From an uncultured Bacteroidales bacterium (lineage in GTDB: Bacteria; Bacteroidota; Bacteroidia; Bacteroidales; UBA3663): a stretch of DNA of 8,654 nt. Below are positions 1 to 5,028 of this stretch, piece by piece. A program made the position numbers and the translations under genes. The notes below the pieces were generated by a model. That model ran no database searches and was not told the DNA's origin. It saw nothing but the letters and a program-made list of their open reading frames with translations. The stretch is taken from NCBI GenBank assembly GCA_905236195.1, contig CAJOOX010000060.1, positions 1 to 8,654 on the forward strand, read 5' to 3'. Numbering within the stretch: the first letter of the stretch is position 1; every line of letters starts with the position of its first letter.

Positions 1-53
1 ATCCCCTCCCGGGACAGACTCCCTCCCTTTCAGGGGAGGGCTGGGGAGAGGCT
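1..53. repeat. GC-rich hairpin repeat (intergenic)
   Basis: Nested C-rich/G-rich inverted repeat. The inner stem CCCTCCC (21-27) pairs with GGGAGGG (34-40); the outer CTCCC (6-10) can pair with GGGAG (44-48). A shorter element of the same style lies at 7434-7455 between lysS and gpsA. I recall C/G-run elements like this being scattered through Prevotella and Bacteroides intergenic regions, but family membership is inference. It may continue beyond the left window edge. Confidence 0.55.
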
Positions 54-288
54 ACAAATAACCCGAGAAATCTTACGATTCCTCGGGCTCAAAGGTCGAA
101 AAATGGGTTCCTACAAATAAGTGCGGGGCATTAGAAGTCTTTTTATAAATCGCCAGAACTCGCTTAGATGTTTTTGTGCCAGATTCTGTACACTACAGCC
201 CAAGAACGACTGTTCCACTCGAAAAAAATGCAGAAATGGCGAAATAACGGGATAAATATCGGGGGGGAAAGATTGCGTTGAAATATAA

Positions 289-354
289 CCGTTGCTGCAA
301 TCTGTGGGAAGGTCTGATATTTGTCAATTCCTTCCCGGCAGAATGCAGCAACGG
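289..354. repeat. 66-nt long inverted repeat, possible transcript end
   Basis: The arms are nearly perfect: CCGTTGCTGCA (289-299) pairs with TGCAGCAACGG (344-354), TCTG (301-304) with CAGA (339-342), and GGGAAGG (306-312) with CCTTCCC (330-336). That gives 22 base pairs with only a 1x1 and a 1x2 interruption around a 17-nt loop. It starts 26 nt after the stop codon of the leftward barrel gene, so it should form at the 3' end of that mRNA. The leftward tail after the stem is TTATATTTC, a poor U-tract, so it may be a weak terminator, an mRNA-stabilising hairpin or a small mobile or repeated element. Confidence 0.7.
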
Positions 355-380
355 GTTGATTTAATCGGGGGTTATCCGAT

Positions 381-1286
381 TTAGAAGAGGTGGCCAGTCA
401 GACGGAATGAGATCTGGGGATAGACGGGAATCTTCTCCACCTTGTCCATGATGTCGTCGACATCCTTGGTTACGTCGGCATCGATGTTGTTGCCGTTGTA
501 GCGGGGCGTGCTTTCGTCAATGACGAGTTTCGGTTTGCCATGATACCATACACCGAATTCGAACTGGAAGCTGACCGCCGTCTTGGGGATGGAACGGCCC
601 CATCCGAGACCGAGGTACGGCTTCACGCTGTTGACTTCAACTGAACCCTTCAGACGGCCTTCCGACTGAGAAGGATCAATTTTGTATTTGTCGTCTTTGT
701 ACTGGTAGGCCAGGATCAGATCGTCGTCGGAGACTGTGACACCCACCCGGGCTGCATCAGCTGGCAGATTGTAGTAGAGTGTCCGATATTTTGCCCATGT
801 AGCGTCGTCGGCCTTGCCTTCCAAATCGATGAGTTTCTTGCTGCCTATCATCATACCTGCCGTAATGTGGAAATTGTTGTAGGACATGGGATAGTACTTC
901 AACAGAATCTTCACATTGCCCATATTGGGTTTGAACTTGGCATTTACGTTGATGCCGTTGAAATATTCGTAATAGATATCGTTGGCATAGCCGGCCTGAC
1001 GGGCCTGGGCTGCGGCGCTGTTTACTTGTCTGATGTAATTGTCAATCGTTCCGGTATTGAAGTCGAAATCCTTCTTCACCGTGAACTTGGGTATAAAGTT
1101 GTAGCCAACGTTCAGTTCAAGATAGTCCGTAACGAGAGGATAGGAAAGGTCCACACCTATACCCATGGTGCTGACTTCTATACCATAGCCGAGGTGCTTG
1201 AACGCCTCGTTATAGTTCTTCATGTACTGGGCTGACGCTGTCGTTCCCAGAACTACGGCAAATGCCGCCAAAAAAAACTTTCTCAT
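381..1286 (-). CDS. Secreted protein, probable outer-membrane beta-barrel
   Basis: Predicted 301-residue protein, function unknown. Residues 1-19 are a classical signal peptide (basic MRK, hydrophobic core, ASA before a likely cleavage ahead of Gln20). The mature chain has alternating polar/hydrophobic segments rich in Tyr, Phe and Gly and ends in Phe301 after a QISFRLTGHLF tail, which resembles a C-terminal beta-signal for the BAM complex. The segment PYLGLGWGRSIPKTAVSF (223-240) followed by FGVWYHGKPKL resembles a strand-turn pattern I know from several Gram-negative outer-membrane barrel proteins. Residues 80-110 and 155-210 are more polar and may form loops. The ATG fits the signal peptide and lies about 50 nt after a good -7 box. 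It is transcribed alone, leftward, divergent from the small lipoprotein gene. Barrel location is inference; no substrate or enzymatic role can be read. Confidence 0.8.
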   Translation of the reverse strand: MRKFFLAAFAVVLGTTASAQYMKNYNEAFKHLGYGIEVSTMGIGVDLSYPLVTDYLELNVGYNFIPKFTVKKDFDFNTGTIDNYIRQVNSAAAQARQAGYANDIYYEYFNGINVNAKFKPNMGNVKILLKYYPMSYNNFHITAGMMIGSKKLIDLEGKADDATWAKYRTLYYNLPADAARVGVTVSDDDLILAYQYKDDKYKIDPSQSEGRLKGSVEVNSVKPYLGLGWGRSIPKTAVSFQFEFGVWYHGKPKLVIDESTPRYNGNNIDADVTKDVDDIMDKVEKIPVYPQISFRLTGHLF

Positions 1287-1335
1287 AATTGTACTGTTTT
1301 AAAATTGTGTATTATTGAAGTTCTGATTTACGGAG

Positions 1336-1368
1336 CAAAGATAAGGAATTATTTTCTAAAAAACCAAA
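1336..1368 (-). promoter_or_regulatory. Promoter of the barrel gene
   Basis: On the minus strand TATCTTTG (1343-1336) matches the Bacteroidetes -7 consensus TAnnTTTG and TTTG (1368-1365) matches the -33 box, 25 nt start to start. Transcription would begin near 1328, giving a leader of roughly 40 nt before the ATG at 1286. Confidence 0.8.
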
Positions 1369-1470
1369 TTTAGCCGCAAAAAAGTATCTTTCTGATTCAA
1401 AAACGGTCAAAAATAGGTAAAAGTCGCCAGATTTCGTACGATTTTATACGCGTTTATGAAAAAAAATGTT

Positions 1471-1478
1471 TATATTTG
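1471..1478 (+). promoter_or_regulatory. -7 box of the small lipoprotein gene
   Basis: TATATTTG fits TAnnTTTG. No exact TTTG -33 box is present; the T-rich stretch at 1442-1446 is the nearest. Expected start of transcription is near 1485, about 30 nt before the ATG at 1515. Confidence 0.65.
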
Positions 1479-1514
1479 CACTCGATTTACAAACAATAAA
1501 TAATCTCCGAAAAG

Positions 1515-1745
1515 ATGAAAAAAATTATCCTCATTCTCGCCATCGTATGTACGACCGGCATGATTTCCTGCACTAAACAGGCCGCTGCCGCCATCGGCGC
1601 CAGTGCCGCAAGCGGAGCCCTTCAGGGAGCAGCTGCCAGCGCTGCTGCAGGTACTGACGTTAAACAGGGTGCTATCAACGGTGCCATTCAGGGTGCTGTG
1701 ACCGGAGCAACGACTCAGGCCGTATCTTCTGCTGTTTCGCAATAA
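1515..1745 (+). CDS. Small glycine-zipper lipoprotein
   Basis: Predicted 76-residue protein. Residues 1-18 form a lipoprotein signal peptide (MKK, hydrophobic core) ending in a lipobox-like M-I-S before Cys19, so the mature product would be a lipidated peptide of about 58 residues anchored in the cell envelope. The remainder is almost entirely Ala, Gly, Ser, Thr and Gln. Residues 52-64 have Gly at exactly 52, 56, 60 and 64 (GxxxGxxxGxxxG), a glycine zipper that favours close helix packing or membrane insertion; Gly34/Gly38 add a shorter zipper. It has its own -7 box and an A-rich leader. The stop codon is 6 nt from the convergent stop of the metal-binding lipoprotein gene. I do not recognise the family; it could be a structural envelope lipoprotein or a small membrane-active peptide. 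The coding call rests on the signal peptide, promoter and strongly biased composition. Confidence 0.8.
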   Translation: MKKIILILAIVCTTGMISCTKQAAAAIGASAASGALQGAAASAAAGTDVKQGAINGAIQGAVTGATTQAVSSAVSQ

Positions 1746-1751
1746 CAACGT

Positions 1752-2606
1752 TCAGCGCGTCAGTTCAAGCATGACGCGGCGCATCTCTGTCTCCCAGTCG
1801 GGGCTGAGCACATTGATTCTTACGACTCTGAGCCCGGTCTCCTGTGCGAAACTCTCTACCAGTCGGACATCAAGTTCCTGCTGCATCAGCAGCACCTTGG
1901 CGTCCGATTGCTGTGTTTTTTCCACCAACGCCTGCAGTTGACTGACGGAGGGTTCCTTATGGTCGTACTCTATGGCGAGCTGGGTGAGGTTGTAATCTCT
2001 GGCCAGATAACTGAGGGCGGGGTGATAGATGACAAAAGTTCTGGACGATGCCATGACGGACAGTTTCGAGAAACTCCGGTGCATCGAGTCCAGTTCCTCC
2101 GTCAGCAGTTCCAGACGGGTGGCGATGCTGTCTTTTGACTCAGGGAAGAGTTTCACGAGGGTGGCCGCTGTCAGCCGAGCCATCTGTTTCATGTTCTCCG
2201 GTGTGGTCCACAGGTGGGGATCGGTTTCTTCACCATCGACATCTGTCAGCCGCTCTATCCCTTCGCCCATTTCCACCATGGGCAGCGTGGTGTTCTGGTC
2301 CCGGAAACGAGGCAGCCACGCTTTCTCGAAACCGAGGTCACCGATGGAAAAATACACATCGCTTTTCGACAGAGCCATCAGATCCTGCGGCGTGGGATCG
2401 TAGCTCTCTGGACTGGAGCCGGCGGGAACCATCACCTGCACCCTCACAGAGGCGCTTCCAATCAGTTTCTCGACGAGCCATTTCTGGGGCAGGACGGATA
2501 CGGTTACTATGGATTTAGTTTTGTGCGAGGGCACGCACGACCAAAAGAGGACGGCAACCACACATCCGAGGAGGAAAAGGAGTGTTATCTCTATTGTTTT
2601 ATACAT
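1752..2606 (-). CDS. Metal ABC transporter substrate-binding lipoprotein (ZnuA/TroA family)
   Basis: 284 residues, normal for cluster A-I metal-binding proteins, which capture Zn2+ or Mn2+ for an ABC importer. Residues 1-23 are a lipoprotein signal with Cys24 after F-W-S. Family landmarks: ESYDPTPQDL (67-76), DPHLWTTPEN (129-138, His131), YHPALSYLARDY (194-205, His195), EPS (218-220) and the C-terminal RINVLSP (263-269). At the first usual His ligand there is Glu67, and at the position that is Asp in TroA-like proteins there is Asn265. The ligand set therefore looks like E/H/H plus N, a variant I believe is common in Bacteroidetes. The acidic loop before His131 has no histidines, unlike E. 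coli ZnuA. An upstream GTG at 2627 is possible but lies inside the -7 box, so the ATG at 2606 is chosen. No permease or ATPase gene is adjacent. Zn versus Mn cannot be decided. Confidence 0.88.
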   Translation of the reverse strand: MYKTIEITLLFLLGCVVAVLFWSCVPSHKTKSIVTVSVLPQKWLVEKLIGSASVRVQVMVPAGSSPESYDPTPQDLMALSKSDVYFSIGDLGFEKAWLPRFRDQNTTLPMVEMGEGIERLTDVDGEETDPHLWTTPENMKQMARLTAATLVKLFPESKDSIATRLELLTEELDSMHRSFSKLSVMASSRTFVIYHPALSYLARDYNLTQLAIEYDHKEPSVSQLQALVEKTQQSDAKVLLMQQELDVRLVESFAQETGLRVVRINVLSPDWETEMRRVMLELTR

Positions 2607-2626
2607 TTTCACCTTATTTTTTGGCA

Positions 2627-2658
2627 CAAAGATATGTCATTTTTACGGGATAAACAAG
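2627..2658 (-). promoter_or_regulatory. Promoter of the metal-binding lipoprotein gene
   Basis: Minus-strand TATCTTTG (2634-2627) with CTTG (2658-2655), a one-base variant of the TTTG -33 box, 24 nt upstream. Transcription would start around 2619, downstream of the GTG at 2627 and upstream of the ATG at 2606. This decides the start codon of that gene and implies a leader of only about 13 nt. Confidence 0.7.
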
Positions 2659-2695
2659 AAAAAAGACGTTTTTTTTGAAAATTTTCGCTAAAATG

Positions 2696-2727
2696 TTTGG
2701 ATTTGTCAGAAATAAACGCTATCTTTG
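2696..2727 (+). promoter_or_regulatory. Promoter of tRNA-Thr
   Basis: TTTG (2696-2699) and TATCTTTG (2720-2727), 24 nt start to start, both perfect matches to the Bacteroidetes housekeeping consensus. The tRNA begins 46 nt after the -7 box, leaving a leader of about 40 nt to be removed by RNase P. Confidence 0.85.
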
Positions 2728-2773
2728 CACCCGCAAAAAAGAAAGAACCACGTATTCTTCTTTTTTCGGACCT

Positions 2774-2849
<76 letters not shown>

Positions 2850-2879
2850 TACAACAAAGGGATTTAATGTTAAACTTCG

Positions 2880-2913
2880 GAGAACTGATTCGTGAGAATC
2901 AGTTCTCTTTTTT
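2880..2913 (+). terminator. Strong intrinsic terminator after tRNA-Thr
   Basis: A perfect 12-bp stem: GAGAACTGATTC (2880-2891) and GAATCAGTTCTC (2896-2907) around a GTGA loop, followed directly by six T (2908-2913). It starts 30 nt after the tRNA CCA end. Confidence 0.93.
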
Positions 2914-2963
2914 ATCCCCTCCCCCATATCCGACTTTTGTTTTTGTTTCTTTAAATCGGACGG

Positions 2964-3001
2964 ATGTTTCAAAATTACAAAATTAGAAGTATTTGAAACA
3001 T
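2964..3001. promoter_or_regulatory. Inverted repeat upstream of a promoter, possible operator
   Basis: ATGTTTCA (2964-2971) and TGAAACAT (2994-3001) form a perfect 8-bp inverted repeat with a 22-nt AT-rich spacer. It ends just upstream of the -33 position of the promoter at 3007-3038. The placement suits an activator or repressor site, but chance is possible in AT-rich DNA. Confidence 0.3.
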
Positions 3002-3006
3002 TATTA

Positions 3007-3038
3007 TTTCCATATTTGATATAAACATATTATCTTTG
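3007..3038 (+). promoter_or_regulatory. Orphan promoter, no protein gene downstream
   Basis: A perfect -7 box TATCTTTG (3031-3038) with TTTC (3007-3010), one base off TTTG, 24 nt upstream. Expected transcription start is near 3045. No open reading frame of useful length follows on this strand before the terminator at 3383-3415, so the product is probably a noncoding RNA. Confidence 0.65.
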
Positions 3039-3044
3039 CAACGC

Positions 3045-3415
3045 AAAATGGTCATCACAATATCATTTCTGCCGTACAGCCATAAGTCGTGAGATTTAGA
3101 AGCAACGAAAAGAACGCGTAATACGGAATTGTGATCTCCCCGTAATTTTCTCCGCATTTCCGATTACGTTTTCGGTTATACGATTAAATAATGTTAAGTT
3201 AAGGTGTAGATGGACATCGGACAGGAACCTTGTCTGATGAAACTCAGGGATGAGCGAAGTCAGATATATTGTTTTTGATTGAGGTATCATATATCGATTG
3301 TGTTTTATGTTAGGGTTCCAAAACAAAATTTCTTGTAAAATTCATAATGGTTTTTGAAGGGTTTCCTGTTCAATGTCACAAAAAATCGACCGGGTATTGT
3401 TTACCAGGTCGATTT
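3045..3415 (+). ncRNA. Candidate structured noncoding RNA
   Basis: The transcript is predicted from a promoter at 3031-3038 to a terminator at 3383-3415, about 370 nt, with no plausible protein. A 5' rod-like domain is visible: AAAAT (3045-3049) with ATTTT (3145-3149), GG (3050-3051) with CC (3138-3139), ATCACAAT (3054-3061) with ATTGTGAT (3128-3135), and CCGTA (3072-3076) with TACGG (3122-3126), interrupted by internal loops. Further hairpins: CATCGGACA/TGTCTGATG (3215-3239, one G-U pair), CTCA-GGGA-TGAG (3243-3254, GNRA loop) and GATATAT/ATATATC (3263-3295). The rod with internal loops recalls 6S RNA in outline only. The 3' end could be earlier: CGTAAT/ATTACG (3141-3168) followed by TTTT is a weak alternative stop, and it competes with the outermost AAAAT/ATTTT pairing. 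SRP RNA, tmRNA and RNase P signatures are absent. Confidence 0.35.
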
Positions 3416-3416
3416 C
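3381..3416. terminator. Bidirectional intrinsic terminator
   Basis: AAATCGACC (3383-3391) pairs with GGTCGATTT (3407-3415); inside, GGTA (3393-3396) pairs with TACC (3402-3405). Leftward, the stem is followed by a T-run (complement of 3381-3385), ending menG transcripts 8 nt after their stop codon; rightward, T-rich sequence follows (TTTCTTTTATTT), which can end the candidate noncoding RNA. Confidence 0.85.
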
Positions 3417-3422
3417 TTTTAT

Positions 3423-4121
3423 TTATGCGTTCTTGATACCAGAGAAGATGCGACAGAGTCCGAAGGTGAGTGCTTTGGACTCAACACGCGAGAATCCCGC
3501 ATCACGCACCATTTGGCCGAAGGTTTCCGGCGACGGGAAGTTGAGCACCGATGCCGGCAGATATTTATAGGCGGCAGGATCGTGCGATATCATTTTGCCT
3601 ACAGCCGGCAGGACATGGAGGAAATAGAGTTTGTAGAGTCCCCTCAGAATACGGTTCCCGGGCACGGAAAGTTCGAGCACCATCAGTATCCCCCCGGGAC
3701 GCAGCACCCGGTAGATCTCCTGCAGTGCGCGTTCGCGATGCTCGAAATTGCGGATACCGAAAGCCACTGAAACAGCATCGAAGGATGCTTCCGCAAAACT
3801 CATCGCCTCGCTGTCTTCCTGTTGGAAACGAATGCGGTCGGAGAGTCCTTGTTGCTCGATTTTGGCCCTTCCAATCGTCATCATACCTTCTGAGATATCG
3901 ATGCCCAGCACCTTCGGCACTCCGGCTTTAGCGAGGGCAATCGAGAAGTCGCCCGTTCCGCATGCGATGTCGAGCACTTGCTGCGGCTGACGGTCGGCAA
4001 TCATCCTAACAGCTTTCTTGCGCCAGCTTTTGTCGATGCTGAGGGAAAGGATGTGGTTCAGTTTGTCGTAGGTGGGTGAGATGTGGTCGAACATCTCCTG
4101 TACGTATTGTTTTTTAGCCAT
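3423..4121 (-). CDS. menG: Demethylmenaquinone methyltransferase (UbiE/MenG)
   Basis: 232 residues, full length for the family. It transfers a methyl group from S-adenosylmethionine to demethylmenaquinone, the last step of menaquinone synthesis; in an anaerobe without ubiquinone this is the MenG role. Visible features: N-terminal YVQEMFDHISPTYDKLNH (6-23), SAM motif I VLDIACGTGDF (49-59), acidic Asp75 in GIDIS, the UbiE-typical AFGIRNF (120-126) and RVLRPGG (138-144), and the C-terminal YKYLPASVLNFP (186-197). The frame is open upstream to 4184, but that part would run through the tRNA-Arg 3' end and a terminator hairpin, so the ATG at 4121 (MAKKQ) is chosen. No promoter is visible between the tRNA and the gene; expression probably comes from read-through of the tRNA-Arg promoter. 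Confidence 0.95.
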   Translation of the reverse strand: MAKKQYVQEMFDHISPTYDKLNHILSLSIDKSWRKKAVRMIADRQPQQVLDIACGTGDFSIALAKAGVPKVLGIDISEGMMTIGRAKIEQQGLSDRIRFQQEDSEAMSFAEASFDAVSVAFGIRNFEHRERALQEIYRVLRPGGILMVLELSVPGNRILRGLYKLYFLHVLPAVGKMISHDPAAYKYLPASVLNFPSPETFGQMVRDAGFSRVESKALTFGLCRIFSGIKNA

Positions 4122-4131
4122 ATTGGTAAAT

Positions 4132-4156
4132 AAAAAAGGATGCCTTGCGGCATCCT
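4132..4156 (-). terminator. Terminator hairpin between tRNA-Arg and menG
   Basis: On the minus strand AGGATGCC and GGCATCCT enclose a GCAA (GNRA-type) loop, and the stem is followed by six T (4137-4132). It begins about 4 nt after the tRNA and ends 10 nt before the menG start codon, so it ends most tRNA transcripts and sits in the only apparent leader of menG. Confidence 0.88.
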
Positions 4157-4159
4157 CTG

Positions 4160-4233
4160 TGACTCCCGCGGGATTCAAACCCACAACCTTCTGATCCGTA
4201 GTCAGATGCTCTATTCAGTTGAGCTAGGGAGCC
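4160..4233 (-). tRNA. tRNA-Arg (anticodon ACG)
   Basis: Read leftward from 4233: acceptor GGCTCCC with GGGAGTC (one G-U pair), D stem GCTC/GAGC, anticodon stem TCTGA/TCAGA with loop CTACGGA, anticodon ACG (complement of 4197-4199), T stem GTGGG/CCCGC (one G-U pair), T loop TTTGAAT, and discriminator A at 4160. A34 would be edited to inosine to read CGN codons. The CCA end is not encoded (CAG follows), unlike the tRNA-Thr in this window, so it must be added enzymatically. Confidence 0.97.
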
Positions 4234-4276
4234 GGATAAACTGATAACAAACGGCTGTAAGCCTCATTTGCGAGTG

Positions 4277-4308
4277 CAAAGATAAGGAAAGTTTCGGAGA
4301 ATGCCAAA
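4277..4308 (-). promoter_or_regulatory. Promoter of tRNA-Arg (and probably menG)
   Basis: Minus-strand TATCTTTG (4284-4277) and TTTG (4308-4305), 24 nt start to start. Predicted transcription start near 4270, giving a leader of about 36 nt. It lies wholly in the gap between the HAD stop codon and the tRNA. Confidence 0.85.
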
Positions 4309-4326
4309 TTTTTCGGACAAAAAAGA

Positions 4327-5028
4327 CTACATCTCACTGCTTTTATGGTAAATGGAGAGTATTTTGTCAAATGAATCTGCCAATTCCTGCATAGAATCGA
4401 GTACTAAATCAGCACCGGCATCGCTCAGACATGTCTTGGGCAGGGGTCCGGTATTGACGCCCACCGTAAAGATACCGGCGGCTTTGCCGGCCTGCACACC
4501 CAGAGGAGCGTTTTCTACGACAATGGCCTCGTCAGGCAACAGATTGCCGGCTTTCTTCAGTCCCATGAGATAGGGATCGGGATGAGGTTTGCCATGACCG
4601 ATGGGTGTATCCTTCGCCGACACGATGTGGGCCGTATCAAAACATTCGGGATAGTCGCGGTTCAGACGGTCCAGCATCGACAGTTGACCCGAACCCGTTA
4701 CCAGGACGCGTGTCAGTCGCTGCTCCCCCACTTTACGCAACACCTCGGCAGCGCCAGGCATGGGAGCCGCCGGCCCGAGTTTCCTGAAAGCATTGCCCTT
4801 CTCGCGGTAGATGGCACGGGCTTCGTCAAGCGTCAGCTGCCGGTCGCGCTGTTCAAGAAACAAATCTGTAATCACTTGATCGCCCGTGGCTCCCTCCAAA
4901 CGGAAAAAGAGCTCACGGGTGCAAGTTAAACCATAGACGTCGTGCATAACATGATACCATGCGTCGGCATGATGAGGCATGGAGTCATAGAGCACGCCGT
5001 CCATGTCAAAGAGAAATGCCTTCAGCAT
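4327..5028 (-). CDS. HAD-superfamily hydrolase, beta-phosphoglucomutase/phosphatase-like
   Basis: 233 residues, typical of HAD subfamily IA. Catalytic motifs: motif I DMDGVLYDS with nucleophile Asp8 and acid/base Asp10; motif II Thr111 in VLVTGSG; motif III Lys147 in GKPHPDP; motif IV VVENAPLGVQAG with Glu172 and Asn173, where many relatives have Glu-Asp. Residues 16-90 form the helical cap (LEGATGDQVI at 44-53) that decides the substrate. It is a cytoplasmic phosphotransferase, likely acting on a phosphorylated sugar or similar small molecule; the exact substrate cannot be read. The ATG overlaps the pgi stop codon by one base (TAATG), so it is probably translationally coupled to pgi, which fits a sugar-phosphate role. 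It is the last gene of the operon; six T follow the stop but no clear hairpin. Confidence 0.9.
   Translation of the reverse strand: MLKAFLFDMDGVLYDSMPHHADAWYHVMHDVYGLTCTRELFFRLEGATGDQVITDLFLEQRDRQLTLDEARAIYREKGNAFRKLGPAAPMPGAAEVLRKVGEQRLTRVLVTGSGQLSMLDRLNRDYPECFDTAHIVSAKDTPIGHGKPHPDPYLMGLKKAGNLLPDEAIVVENAPLGVQAGKAAGIFTVGVNTGPLPKTCLSDAGADLVLDSMQELADSFDKILSIYHKSSEM

Larger units (their letters stand above)
1..380. other. Noncoding stretch with several hairpins
   Basis: No credible open reading frame and no TAnnTTTG promoter on either strand. Besides the GC-rich repeat it holds: a hairpin at 62-87 (CCCGAG, A/C mismatch, AATC, TTAC loop, GATT, CTCGGG); a direct repeat CTACAAATAA at 52-61 and 111-120; a run of seven G at 261-267; the long inverted repeat at 289-354; and a 6-bp hairpin AATCGG/CCGATT (363-381) whose last base touches the stop codon of the barrel gene. 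Positions 121-288 show nothing I recognise. The stretch is the 3' flank of the leftward barrel gene. Confidence 0.5.

Noticed and set aside
261..267. Run of seven G as a phase-variation tract
   Set aside because: It lies outside any gene or promoter, so slippage would have no obvious effect.
3234..3262. Hammerhead-ribozyme-like core (CTGATGA, small stem, CGAA)
   Set aside because: The CTGATG is paired in the 3215-3239 hairpin, the usual GAAA is GAAG, and the flanking segments do not form stems I and III.
3048..3278. Small ORFs in the noncoding unit (14 residues from 3048, 22 residues from 3210)
   Set aside because: Very short, no signal or motif, and they overlap the strongest RNA pairings; not enough to call genes.
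3396..3410. Short match to the E. coli SRP RNA (TGTTTACCAGGTC)
   Set aside because: It is fully explained by the terminator stem, and the conserved GGAAGGAAGC-type SRP core is absent nearby.
4122..4184. N-terminal extension of menG up to 4184
   Set aside because: It would translate the tRNA-Arg 3' part and the terminator hairpin; family proteins begin near the MAKKQYVQEMFD segment.
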